A stretch of DNA of 64,000 nt from Synechococcus sp. RedBA-s (GCF_024345495.1 NZ_JAGQBF010000011.1:1-64000), one strand, 5' to 3'; shown: positions 9,501 through 17,644, numbered from the stretch's first letter. Numbers and translations: made by a program. Notes: generated by a model from the letters alone, not told the origin.

Positions 9501-10310
9501 GTGTTCCGGGAGAACAGCGCCATGGTCCAGGCCCTGTGGAGGGGATGCCTCCAGCTGATCACCCAGGCCACCTGTCCGCTCTGCGGCCGCGCCAGCGAAG
9601 CTGAGCGCGGAGAGAATCATCACCAGCCGCAGCCCTGCCAGGCCTGCCGCCACTCACTGGATCTCGAGACCCAGCCCGATCAGCCCGGGGGTCTGTGCGG
9701 CCTCGAGCCCATGCCCTGGTGGGCCCTGGGCTGGTATCAGGGGGGGTTGCGCCACCTGCTGCTGCGCCAGCGGCGCGAGCCCGGCAGTCAGGCGATCCCC
9801 TGCCTGGCCAGCTGCCTGGCCGCCACCCTGCCCGCCTCTCTGCGGGGGCTGAGTGTCGTGGCGATCCCCAGCTGGAAACGGCGGGCCAACCCCCTGCCCC
9901 TGCTGATCTGCCAAGGGCTGGGGCTGCCCAGCGTGGCCCCCCTGGAGCGCAGCAGGGCCACGCTGGGACAGCACCACCTCAACCGCCGCCTGCGGGCGCT
10001 TAACCAGGAGGGGGCTTTCCGGGTGATCCCCAGCGGCGTCTCCCGCAGCCGGCGCTCCCGCCAGGGCCTGCTGTTGGTGGATGACATCCTCACCACCGGA
10101 GCTACGGCCATGGCCGCCGCCGCTGCCCTCAGGGAGGCTGGATACCCGGTAATGGGGCTGCTCTGTCTGGCCCGGACGCCTGCTCCAGGCCGTGATCTAA
10201 GATCCTCAAGTGCTGCCATGCGGCCGGCCGGGATAGCTCAGTTGGTAGAGCAGGCGACTGAAAATCGCCGTGTCCCCAGTTCAAATCTGGGTCCTGGCAT
10301 TTTGTTCTGA
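9501..10310 (+). CDS. comF: ComF-family phosphoribosyltransferase
   Basis: A protein of up to 269 residues. Near the N-terminus is a zinc-type CPLCGRA...CQACR pair, and the phosphoribosyltransferase loop LLLVDDILTTGATA lies near residue 195. ComF proteins take part in DNA uptake (natural transformation) in other bacteria. The reading frame has no stop before the tRNA-Phe gene and runs through it in the sense direction. About 35 C-terminal residues are therefore encoded by tRNA sequence and its flanks. Family members usually end near the arginine-rich segment before it. Confidence 0.8.
   Translation: MFRENSAMVQALWRGCLQLITQATCPLCGRASEAERGENHHQPQPCQACRHSLDLETQPDQPGGLCGLEPMPWWALGWYQGGLRHLLLRQRREPGSQAIPCLASCLAATLPASLRGLSVVAIPSWKRRANPLPLLICQGLGLPSVAPLERSRATLGQHHLNRRLRALNQEGAFRVIPSGVSRSRRSRQGLLLVDDILTTGATAMAAAAALREAGYPVMGLLCLARTPAPGRDLRSSSAAMRPAGIAQLVEQATENRRVPSSNLGPGILF
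10227..10299 (+). tRNA. tRNA-Phe (GAA)
   Basis: A 73-nt cloverleaf. Acceptor GCCGGGA pairs with TCCTGGC (one G-T), the D arm is GCTCAGTTGGTAGAGC, the anticodon loop is CTGAAAA with GAA, and the T arm holds GTTCAAATC. CCA is not encoded. It lies inside the 3' end of the comF reading frame. Confidence 0.96.
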
Positions 10311-10381
10311 ACTCCCTCGTTCCAGCGGGCCAGACCCACCAACTCCGCTGGGTGTTTTCGAAGCTGAGCTGATCTGACGCG

Positions 10382-10618
10382 ATGCGAACCCCTCCCGAGC
10401 AACCCTCCAACCAGCAGTTCAGCAACGCGGACAGCTACGCCATGGCCTTCGATGAGGCCTGGGGACAGATCGGCAACCTCGATCCCGCCGATTCGGCCGC
10501 CCGTGAAGCCGCCCTTGAGGGGGTGATCGGTGCCTTGAGCGAGCACCCTTTCGCCCTCAAGGAGCCTGAGCTGGTGCGCCAGGTGGCGGAATTCCGCCTG
10601 CGCCTGCTCAAGCGCTGA
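10382..10618 (+). CDS. Conserved small hypothetical protein
   Basis: A 78-residue soluble acidic protein (MRTPPEQPSNQQFSNADSYA...). It has two helical segments after a Gln/Asn-rich start and no membrane span or cysteines. I do not recognise a family. Codon use is like its neighbours. It precedes the cpcT-like gene by 37 bp on the same strand, so co-transcription is possible. Confidence 0.55.
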   Translation: MRTPPEQPSNQQFSNADSYAMAFDEAWGQIGNLDPADSAAREAALEGVIGALSEHPFALKEPELVRQVAEFRLRLLKR

Positions 10619-10655
10619 GGGCACGGCTGGAGGCCGGCCCCATAGGATTGGCCCC

Positions 10656-11267
10656 ATGACCAGCTCCCTGCCGCGCCTGGTCCGGATGCTGAGCGCCGGG
10701 TTCAGTAACCAGGAGCAGGCTTTCGAGAACCCCCCCCTGTACGCCCACATCCTGGTGCGCTTCCGGCCGCTGCCGCATCTGGATCCAGGCTCGCTTCTGC
10801 TGGAGCAGTGGTATGCCTTCGCCCCTGGCCAGCCCTACCGCATCCGCGTGCTGCGAGCGGAGAACGCGTCGGATGGCAGCCTGCGCATCCTCAACCACGC
10901 CCTCCACGACGAGCGACGGTTCTGGGGAGCGGTGGAGGATCCTGAGCGCATGGCGCAGATCCAAACGGAGGATCTGCGCCTGCTCGACGGTTGCACCTAT
11001 GTGGTGCAAGAGAAGGGTGAGGGCTTCGTCGGGGAGGTCGAACCCGGCTGCCGTTGCCTGGTGGAACGCAAGGGCTCCACGGCCTACCTCGTGAGCAGCT
11101 TCGAAATCGACGGCACGTCGATGCGCACAATCGACAGGGGAAACGACCCCGCCACCCATGAGCAGCTCTGGGGATCCCTGGCGGGGCCGTTTGAATTCCA
11201 GCGCACCGAGGACTTCAGCCCGGAAATCCCCAAAGCCTGGCTGGAGTGCTGGAAGCTTGGCTCGTGA
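10656..11267 (+). CDS. cpcT: CpcT/CpeT-family bilin lyase (CpcT-like)
   Basis: A 203-residue lyase of the CpcT/CpeT family. Family hallmarks are LSAGFSNQEQAF, AHILVRFRPLP, LEQWYAF, QPYRIRVLR, GEVEPGCRCLVER and DRGNDPATHEQLWGS. CpcT attaches phycocyanobilin to Cys153 of CpcB. It opens the phycobilisome locus, upstream of cpcBA, and a second family member (21865) sits with cpeS. I therefore assign this copy to phycocyanin and that one to phycoerythrin; the assignment is by context, not by residues. Confidence 0.8.
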   Translation: MTSSLPRLVRMLSAGFSNQEQAFENPPLYAHILVRFRPLPHLDPGSLLLEQWYAFAPGQPYRIRVLRAENASDGSLRILNHALHDERRFWGAVEDPERMAQIQTEDLRLLDGCTYVVQEKGEGFVGEVEPGCRCLVERKGSTAYLVSSFEIDGTSMRTIDRGNDPATHEQLWGSLAGPFEFQRTEDFSPEIPKAWLECWKLGS

Positions 11268-11439
11268 AGCCTTGCGCTGCCCGTGAGCAGGGCAGGGGCT
11301 CTAGCCACTCCACTCAATCACCAAGCTTGAACCGGCACCATGCCGAGATGAAGCAAACCCCCGCAATTCGGTGCAGTCTCTGAAGATGTGTGAGGTCTTT
11401 GCAGTAGGGGTTCTGCTCAGACAGCGCGCCAAGCGTCAA

Positions 11440-11929
11440 GACCTTGTCGCCCAGGGCTCCATGGCCTGTCCAGGCTCAAGCAAATCCCATCGCCCTGCAC
11501 GCCCGAGTGCCCAGCCTGGCCGGGATCAGCGAGGAAGATCCACTGGGTGCTGCCATCGGTGGGCTACTCCTTCGGAGAAGGCTTCGCCTAGGTCTGCAGC
11601 GCCCGGTTGATCACCTCCGCCACCGTGTCGTCCTCATAGGTGCGAGGCCGTCCAGGGCGGAGCTTGTCATGCAGCCCTTCCAGGCCCAGCTCCCGACACC
11701 GCTTGCGCCACTTGCCGACCGTCATCCCCGTCAGCCCCATTCGCTTGGCGATAGCCGTGTTGGTTTCGCCAGCACCACAGGCCAGCACGATCTGGGCGCG
11801 CTGCACGATCGAATGAGGTAGCGAGCGAGAGCTGGCGATGCACTGCAGTTGCCGAACCTCGTCATCGCTGAGGACCAGCGGTGGCATCGGACGACCAAGC
11901 GCCACGGAGCCACTCGGGTAACACCCCAC
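11440..11929 (-). pseudogene. IS630-family transposase remnant
   Basis: The N-terminal helix-turn-helix part of an IS630 transposase is intact (start about 11887, MPPLVLSDDEVRQLQCI, then RMGLTGMTVGKWRKRC and LRPGRPRTY). It stops at 11588. Beyond the stop the same frame continues with PTDGSTQW, the motif expected after ALQT, but about 27 bp containing two TAG stops lie between them. Further on, a frameshift leads to SSLIPARLG, another transposase-like stretch. The DDE catalytic part is lost. No terminal repeats were recognised. Confidence 0.75.
11567..11589. repeat. Tandem mini-hairpins inserted in the transposase remnant
   Basis: CTCCTTCGGAG (11567-11577) is followed by AGGCTTCGCCT (11579-11589); each is a 4-bp stem around TTC. 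Such short palindromic units resemble dispersed repeats known from other cyanobacteria. Their insertion explains both the stops and the break in the transposase motif. Confidence 0.5.
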
Positions 11930-12381
11930 TATTCTGGATGTTATTTCCGGGACGGCACACCTAGGATAATAGTTTGGTCAAAACAATTCTGATAGGGTGA
12001 ATCTACGTGATCGCCCACCAGAGCTCAGAAGAACGGAACCGCAGGCTGCCTCGGTATCTGGGGATCTATGAAGGCCACAGGCCCCTCTCGGATCTCGCTG
12101 GCCTCAGCCCTCACTGAGTGCCTACGGCGGACGCTGATCCCTTAATGCCTTGGAGGGACTGCACAGCTGGGCACTCTCCCAAAGATGACCGTTTGTGAAT
12201 CCTCGCCCAAGGGAACGGCAAGGGGGTTAACAATACTCATGTCAGCGGAAGCCCTTCTGGCTATCGGCAGGCTCAGTCGGCCCATAGCCAGAAACTACGC
12301 ACTTGACTCTCGAGGGCGCAAGTTGCGCACTCTCACACAACTCACGACCCCCATCCGTCGAGAACAGGAGCTTTTTAATCA
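11930..12381 (+). other. Intergenic region upstream of cpcBA
   Basis: About 450 bp without a convincing gene, so it probably holds the phycocyanin promoter and leader. A 36-residue reading frame (GTG 12007 to TGA 12117, containing YLGIYEGHRPLSDLAG) is a weak leader-ORF candidate. A small hairpin GCGCAAGTTGCGC sits near 12319. The ribosome site AGGAG lies about 10 bp before cpcB. No promoter boxes can be called with confidence. Confidence 0.4.
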
Positions 12382-12900
12382 ATGTTCGACGCTTTCACCA
12401 AGGTCATTGCCCAGGCTGATGCCCGAGGCGAATTCCTCAGTTCTGGACAGATCGACGCCCTGGGGTCGATTGTTGCTGATAGCAACAAGAGAATGGATGC
12501 CGTCAACCGGATCACCTCCAACGCTTCCACGATCGTTGCCAATGCAGCCCGCGATCTGTTCGCTCAGCAACCGGCGCTGATCGCACCCGGGGGCAACGCT
12601 TACACAAGCCGCAGGATGGCCGCATGCCTACGTGACATGGAGATCATCCTCCGCTACATCACGTATTCCATTTTCACCGGAGACACATCCGTTCTCGAAG
12701 ATCGTTGCCTCAACGGCCTGCGGGAAACCTATCTTGCCCTTGGCACTCCTGGCGCTTCCGTCGCCGAAGGTGTACGCAAAATGAAGGATGCCTCCATTGC
12801 CATCGTCAACGATCGCGGCGGCATCACATCGGGCGATTGCAGCAACTTGATCTCCGAAATCGGCACCTACTTTGATCGCGCCGCCGCCGCCGTGGCCTGA
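12382..12900 (+). CDS. cpcB: Phycocyanin beta subunit
   Basis: A 172-residue rod phycobiliprotein. Bilin sites are Cys82 ([13 protein letters not shown]) and Cys153 (SGDCSNLI); Asn72 in PGGNAY is the residue methylated in this family. The N-terminus [20 protein letters not shown] is typical of C-phycocyanin. It lacks the extra Cys pair near 50/61 of phycoerythrin. It pairs with CpcA, whose gene starts 45 bp downstream, to form the alpha/beta monomers of the inner rods on the cytoplasmic face of thylakoids. Confidence 0.96.
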   Translation: MFDAFTKVIAQADARGEFLSSGQIDALGSIVADSNKRMDAVNRITSNASTIVANAARDLFAQQPALIAPGGNAYTSRRMAACLRDMEIILRYITYSIFTGDTSVLEDRCLNGLRETYLALGTPGASVAEGVRKMKDASIAIVNDRGGITSGDCSNLISEIGTYFDRAAAAVA

Positions 12901-12945
12901 TCAGCATTTCATTTCAGGACATTCCTTACGCTCCCCCCCTCACCC

Positions 12946-13437
12946 ATGTCGAAGACTCCGCTAACCGAGGCTGTCGCAGCTGCCGACTCCCAAGGCCGCT
13001 TTATAAGCAACACCGAAATCAACGCTGCCTTCGGACGCTTCACTCGAGCCAAGTCGGCTCTTGAGGCTGCTAAAGGATTGACAGCCAAAGCAGACACCCT
13101 TGTGAATGGTGCCGCTCAAGCCGTCTACAGCAAGTTCCCCTACACCACCCAGATGCAGGGGCCCACGTATGCTGCCGACCAACGCGGGAAGGACAAGTGC
13201 GCCCGTGATATCGGTTACTATCTGCGCATGGTCACCTACTGTCTTGTTGCTGGTGGCACCGGTCCGATGGACGAATATCTGATCGCTGGCATCGATGAGA
13301 TCAACCGTACCTTTGAACTTTCTCCCTCCTGGTACGTGGAGGCCCTGAAATACATCAAGGCCAACCACGGAATGAGTGGAGAGCCTGGAACCGAGGCGAA
13401 CAACTACATCGACTATGCCATCAACGCGCTTGTCTGA
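12946..13437 (+). CDS. cpcA: Phycocyanin alpha subunit
   Basis: A 163-residue protein with one bilin site, Cys85 (Cys84 in standard numbering), in [20 protein letters not shown]. The N-terminus [19 protein letters not shown] and C-terminus [13 protein letters not shown] are classical. The single Cys site with CpcE/CpcF encoded at 35-36.7 kb suggests phycocyanobilin attachment; no rpcG-type isomerase lyase is visible. It forms an operon with cpcB and is followed by a terminator. Confidence 0.96.
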   Translation: MSKTPLTEAVAAADSQGRFISNTEINAAFGRFTRAKSALEAAKGLTAKADTLVNGAAQAVYSKFPYTTQMQGPTYAADQRGKDKCARDIGYYLRMVTYCLVAGGTGPMDEYLIAGIDEINRTFELSPSWYVEALKYIKANHGMSGEPGTEANNYIDYAINALV

Positions 13438-13479
13438 AGCAGGCAAGGCGACCTAAGATCGCCAATTCTCAATGATACT

Positions 13480-13502
13480 GGCCTCCTTCGGGGGGCCTTC
13501 TT
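13480..13502 (+). terminator. Terminator after cpcBA
   Basis: Stem GGCCTCC / GGGGGCC with a TTCG tetraloop at 13480-13497, followed by TTCTT. The ultra-stable tetraloop and position 42 bp after cpcA support a terminator or mRNA-stabilising hairpin. Some read-through to the linker gene is possible. Confidence 0.75.
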
Positions 13503-13671
13503 CATGTCTGTGCCAGCCAAATGGGATCACTTCACAGACAGAGCATTTACCCTCTGTTCAATGAACCTCAATCCGCGAGCAGGGAAAGTCACGATTGATG
13601 TGGATTCCCTCTTCCCGCCCCCATAAACTCCATCTTCTAGAGGAAGATTTCATTCAAACTATCAAGTAACC

Positions 13672-14448
13672 ATGGCACTGCCTTTGCTTCCTGTTAGTAC
13701 GCTTACAATGAATGCGAGGGTCACCAGCTTCGCCCTGGCCGATGAGGAATGGAGCCGACAGTCCCAGTCGGCCGCGCGCAGCATCGCCGGGACCTGCGAT
13801 CGTCGTGATCTGGATATCCAGATCGAGCAGGCCTATCGACAGATCTTCTTCCACGCCTTCAAGGTGGACCGCGATCCCATGCTGGAATCCCAGTTGCGCT
13901 CCGGGCAAATCACCATGCGGGACTTCGTGCGTGGCCTACTGTTGTCGCAGAAATTCCGCGACGACTTCTACCGCTGCAACAGCAACTATCGAATGGTCGA
14001 GCAGACCATCGGCCGAGTGCTTGGGAGGCCCGTCTACGGTGACCAGGAACGCATCGCGTATTCGATTCTGATCGCCCAGCGTGGTCTTCCTTCCCTAGTG
14101 GATGCACTCCTGGATTCCGAAGAGTACATGCAGACCTTCGGTAACGATACGGTGCCCTTCCAGCGATCCCGTGTTCTGCCTGGACAGCCGGTGGGCACAA
14201 TGCCCTTCAACCAACAAGCCCCTCGCTATGGAGCCTACTGGCGGGACAGCATCGCCAAGCGGGCTCCCGCACAGTCGCTGACGTGGCAGAACAGCACCAT
14301 GGGTCAACTGCCTGACTGGCTGGCCAATGCCCCCGCTCCATGGGCTCGCAAGCTCTGGCTGAACACCGTCGCGGCAGGGGGCTTCGTGATCACTGGATTG
14401 ATGCTTTGGATCGCGCTTTCCATGCTCAGCACCGGTGGGCCGGGCTAG
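13672..14448 (+). CDS. cpcL: Membrane-anchored rod linker (CpcL/CpcG2 type)
   Basis: A 258-residue linker. The N-terminus MALPLLPVSTLTMNARVTSF is that of CpcG rod-core linkers, and the PBS linker domain covers about residues 38-180 (YRQIFF, LESQLRSGQITMRDFVRGLL, YRMVEQTIGRVLGRPVY, DALLDSEEYMQTFGNDTVP). Instead of a soluble tail it ends in a hydrophobic span at about 229-251 (LNTVAAGGFVITGLMLWIAL). In Synechocystis and Anabaena this architecture marks CpcL, which ties phycocyanin rods to the membrane near photosystem I/NDH-1 without a core. No ordinary cpcG is in the window. Confidence 0.8.
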   Translation: MALPLLPVSTLTMNARVTSFALADEEWSRQSQSAARSIAGTCDRRDLDIQIEQAYRQIFFHAFKVDRDPMLESQLRSGQITMRDFVRGLLLSQKFRDDFYRCNSNYRMVEQTIGRVLGRPVYGDQERIAYSILIAQRGLPSLVDALLDSEEYMQTFGNDTVPFQRSRVLPGQPVGTMPFNQQAPRYGAYWRDSIAKRAPAQSLTWQNSTMGQLPDWLANAPAPWARKLWLNTVAAGGFVITGLMLWIALSMLSTGGPG

Positions 14449-14521
14449 TGCTCGAGAGGCTGGAAACCGAGCGAGTTCCTGGCAAGTACCAGATGGGAGA
14501 GCACACCGCAGAGAGACTGTC

Positions 14522-14986
14522 ATGAATGATTCTTGTCACAGGCTTCTCACCCTGCTGAAGTCATCTTATGGCCAGCATGACATCGTCGTCGACGAAGGTC
14601 AAACTGATCTACGCATAAATCTTCTCCCCGAAACCATCGATCTGTGGGGGGCTACTTACTCTCAGACAGACAACCCCGGCAACAATCTTCTGCTTGCCTG
14701 TTCCAGTTCAAGTGGACCAATTGAGGACACTTCATTGACCTGGGTCGTAGGCTCAGCGATCCGCCATGTTCATGTCAGCAGCGAGGATGAGTGTCGGCAG
14801 CTATTTCATGCTCTCGGACTGAAACCTGGGCTAGCAGATGCGATCGTCCGCCATTGTCCTGGTATAGCGAATGGAGCCATCTGGGCGTTGTATAATGAAC
14901 GACATGGACATCTAGTAGCAACTCCCGTGGTCTCTGCAGGGTTGGGACGTGAGGCAATGGCCAGGTTAGCCTCGATCTCCTCATGA
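14522..14986 (+). CDS. Unknown protein in the phycobilisome cassette
   Basis: A 154-residue protein beginning MNDSCHRLLTLLKSSYGQHD. I do not recognise a family. It is soluble, alpha/beta in appearance, with a serine-rich stretch (ACSSSSGP) near residue 60 and four cysteines. It begins 73 bp after the CpcL-type linker and ends 25 bp before the phycobiliprotein-like gene, on the same strand, so it probably belongs to that transcript. Its sequence is visibly less GC-rich than the housekeeping genes. Confidence 0.6.
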   Translation: MNDSCHRLLTLLKSSYGQHDIVVDEGQTDLRINLLPETIDLWGATYSQTDNPGNNLLLACSSSSGPIEDTSLTWVVGSAIRHVHVSSEDECRQLFHALGLKPGLADAIVRHCPGIANGAIWALYNERHGHLVATPVVSAGLGREAMARLASISS

Positions 14987-15011
14987 AGGCAAAATCATCG
15001 ATGCTGCAGAA

Positions 15012-15614
15012 GTGATGGCGAAAAGCTTGCCTGAGATAATTGAAGGGGCTCGCATCCTTGGTCTTGCTCATGACAAGACCCTCCCGGCGAATGTTCGTGC
15101 AATTTTCCGGTGTGCTGATGATGCGAGCAGGCCTTTGACCACAAAGGAATTCGATGAGATTTGCCAGTTCTCCTGCATTGATTCCGAACCACTACGCCTG
15201 CTTCAAGAGAACGCCTCACAAGTAGTAGCAGACGTCAAGAGAAGACTGGTGGCAGAGGATCCTGGCCTGATCAAGCCCGGTGGATCACTTTTCCCGGAAA
15301 ATCGCTCCGAGGCATGCTGGCGCGACTGCTGGCATTTTCTCCGCATCGCCATCTATGCCGTGGCCGCTGATCGGCAGACATTCACGCACCCACCAGGAGT
15401 CAGCGGCTTACGTGTACTTTATCGAGAACTGGCCGTTCCTATCGACAGCATGGCCAAGGCTTTATGCTACCTGCGTGAAGTCGCATCTATTCACTACGGA
15501 TCGCTCGGCGGAAGCAAGGATACCTGGCGCCTGGAAATGGTCATTCGCCATCTGGAGGAGATGATCAGGGAGTTCTCTTGTCAAGCTGGAGAGGCAGGAG
15601 CCACTGTTCTGTGA
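15012..15614 (+). CDS. Divergent phycobiliprotein-family protein
   Basis: A 200-residue homologue of phycobiliprotein subunits. The segment from about residue 66 (ENASQVVADVKRRLVAEDPG) to 150 follows the beta/allophycocyanin pattern (NAS-IVANAAR-LFAEQP, then PGG, then LRxxxYA). The bilin motif is kept: Cys102-Trp-Arg104-Asp105 in ACWRDCWHFLRIAIYAVAAD matches C-x-R-D at Cys82/84 of true subunits. The N-terminus is about 20 residues longer, and the Asn72 position is Ser (PGGSLF). It is too divergent for CpcA/B, CpeA/B or standard ApcA/B/D/F. It could bind a bilin, act as a specialised terminal emitter, or chaperone. Confidence 0.75.
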   Translation: MMAKSLPEIIEGARILGLAHDKTLPANVRAIFRCADDASRPLTTKEFDEICQFSCIDSEPLRLLQENASQVVADVKRRLVAEDPGLIKPGGSLFPENRSEACWRDCWHFLRIAIYAVAADRQTFTHPPGVSGLRVLYRELAVPIDSMAKALCYLREVASIHYGSLGGSKDTWRLEMVIRHLEEMIREFSCQAGEAGATVL

Positions 15615-15724
15615 TGTTTTATTTCTATATCGTGGGGCGCTCACTTCCCAGTGGATGAACAAGGCTCCCCAGCAGTAACGTAACCTGGGAGAGTTGCATC
15701 TTTACAGATTGTTTCTAAGTATTC

Positions 15725-16426
15725 ATGGGCCTCGTGCATAGCGCATCGCAATCCTCCATAGTGCCTGGTTGGCTTCCTCCGGAATCCAAACTCCCTTCCA
15801 ACCAGGCCATCGATCGTGCTTTCGACGCTAGAGGAGCTGATTGGCGTGGGCTGGATCTCGGTGCTACTGATCTCACAGAAGCACGTCTTTGTCGTGTCGA
15901 TTTAAGGGGAACGAATCTGAGTGAATGCACACTCGATGGAGCCGATCTGCGACTAGCTCGATATGACGGCATGACCATCTGGCCAGACAACTACGAGTAT
16001 CGAGATTCCGGTGCAGTAGGTCCTAAGGCCAAGTTAAGCGGCCACTTTCTCAATAGCGCCGATCTTTCCGGCATGGACCTGAGCGGCTCCCTATTGATGG
16101 GTGCATACCTCAGCGGCGCAGATCTCAGCGGTGCTTGCCTGAGAGGAGTGCGCCTGGCAGGAGCGGATCTGCGTCATGCCGTGCTGCGCGGTGCTCTTTG
16201 CGAAGGGGTGCGTTTCTCAGGTTGTCAGCTGGATTATGCCGATTTTCGTTGGGCGAGCCTGACTGATGCTGACCTTTCAGCAGCCGAATCGATCCGTGGT
16301 TCCGACTTCACGAGCTCATCAGGGCTGGACTCGATTCGAGAGACCCTGATCGGACGGCCGTTCCAGGAGCTGGACTGTTGGAACCCTCTCACTCGCCATA
16401 CGACCCGCGACAGCCTGATGACCTAA
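15725..16426 (+). CDS. Pentapeptide-repeat protein
   Basis: A 233-residue protein built on A(D/N)LXX repeats, first at about residues 38-80 (GADWRGLDLGATDLTEARLC) and again at 107-190 (SADLSGMDLSGSLLMGAYLS). Between them is a non-repeat insert with WPDNYEYRDSGAVGP. Such proteins fold as right-handed quadrilateral beta helices; function cannot be predicted from the repeats. No signal peptide or membrane span is seen, so it is probably cytoplasmic. It lies between the phycobiliprotein-like gene and ferrochelatase on the same strand. Confidence 0.8.
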   Translation: MGLVHSASQSSIVPGWLPPESKLPSNQAIDRAFDARGADWRGLDLGATDLTEARLCRVDLRGTNLSECTLDGADLRLARYDGMTIWPDNYEYRDSGAVGPKAKLSGHFLNSADLSGMDLSGSLLMGAYLSGADLSGACLRGVRLAGADLRHAVLRGALCEGVRFSGCQLDYADFRWASLTDADLSAAESIRGSDFTSSSGLDSIRETLIGRPFQELDCWNPLTRHTTRDSLMT

Positions 16427-16444
16427 ACATTACCGCCTGCATGT

Positions 16445-17644
16445 ATGGACCATCACCCTCCCACAGACCATGCCAAGGTCGGCGTGGTTCTCCTGAACCT
16501 CGGAGGCCCTGAGCGGATTGAGGATGTCGCCCCGTTTCTCTATAACCTATTCTCCGATCCGGAAATCATCCGGCTTCCAACCCCGGTGCTGCAGAAGCCC
16601 CTGGCTTGGCTGATCAGCAGCCTGCGCAGCAACAAGTCCAAGCAAGCTTATCGCTCGATTGGCGGGGGTTCCCCTCTACGCCGCATCACCGAGCAGCAGG
16701 CCCGCGAACTGCAGAGCGAGCTGCGGGCGCGAGGAATCGAGGCCACAAGCTACGTAGCCATGCGCTATTGGCATCCCTTCACCGAGTCGGCCGTGGCCGA
16801 CATCAAAGCGGACGGGATGGATCAGGTGGTGGTGTTGCCTCTCTACCCCCATTTCTCGATCAGTACCAGCGGGTCCAGCTTTCGGGAACTGCAGCGCCTG
16901 CGTAGAGCTGATCCAGACTTCGCAAAGCTTCCGATCCACTGCATCCGCGGTTACTACGACGACCCCGGCTACTTAGGGGCCATGGCCGAACTGATCTCTC
17001 GGGAGATTCAGGCCTGTCCCGAACCCGGCAGCGCCCATGTGTTCTTCAGCGCCCATGGCGTGCCCAAGAGCTACGTGGAAGTGGCGGGCGATCCCTATCA
17101 GAACGAGATCGAGACCTGCGCCCGCCTGATCATGGAAAGACTGGCCCGCGACCTAGGCCACTCAAACCCTTGCACCCTGGCCTACCAGAGCCGGGTGGGC
17201 CCAGTGGAGTGGCTGAAGCCCTACACCGATGAAGCCCTGCATGAGCTTGGTGAAGCAGGCGTGAAGGATCTGGTGGTGGTGCCCATCAGCTTCGTGAGCG
17301 AGCACATCGAGACCCTCGAGGAAATCGACATCGAATACCGGGAGATCGCCACACAGGTGGGCATCCTCAACTTCCGCCGTGTACCGGCCCTCGACACCAC
17401 CCCCTCCTTCATCCACGGGTTGGCCGATCTGGTGCAGAAAGCCCTGGCCGGGCCGGAGGTAAACCTTGACCAGGCAGCCACACTTCACATCAAGGTGAAG
17501 CTGTATCCACAGGACAAGTGGGCCTGGGGCTGGAACAACAGCTCGGAAGTGTGGAACGGGCGGCTTGCTATGTTGGGAACCTTGGTAATCCTGATGGAAC
17601 TACTGAGCGGCAACGGGCCTCTGCACGCCATCAATCTGCTTTGA
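16445..17644 (+). CDS. hemH: Ferrochelatase with C-terminal chlorophyll-binding-like domain
   Basis: A 399-residue enzyme inserting iron into protoporphyrin IX. Motifs include [32 protein letters not shown] with the catalytic His, and [16 protein letters not shown]. After a linker the last 45 residues carry a CAB/Hlip-like helix [20 protein letters not shown], typical of cyanobacterial and plant plastid ferrochelatases, which anchors the enzyme in the membrane. Its position inside the phycobilisome locus is unusual and suggests coupling of heme supply to heme oxygenase (28626) and bilin synthesis. Confidence 0.95.
   Translation: MDHHPPTDHAKVGVVLLNLGGPERIEDVAPFLYNLFSDPEIIRLPTPVLQKPLAWLISSLRSNKSKQAYRSIGGGSPLRRITEQQARELQSELRARGIEATSYVAMRYWHPFTESAVADIKADGMDQVVVLPLYPHFSISTSGSSFRELQRLRRADPDFAKLPIHCIRGYYDDPGYLGAMAELISREIQACPEPGSAHVFFSAHGVPKSYVEVAGDPYQNEIETCARLIMERLARDLGHSNPCTLAYQSRVGPVEWLKPYTDEALHELGEAGVKDLVVVPISFVSEHIETLEEIDIEYREIATQVGILNFRRVPALDTTPSFIHGLADLVQKALAGPEVNLDQAATLHIKVKLYPQDKWAWGWNNSSEVWNGRLAMLGTLVILMELLSGNGPLHAINLL

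Noticed and set aside
12185-12580. An open frame overlapping the start of cpcB
   Set aside because: It reads through the leader and into cpcB in another frame, has no family features and no better ribosome site than cpcB.
15012-15614. Reading the phycobiliprotein-like gene as a second cpcB or an apcE fragment
   Set aside because: Key subunit positions (Asn72, the C-terminal Cys in GDC) are missing and there is no linker domain, so neither fits.
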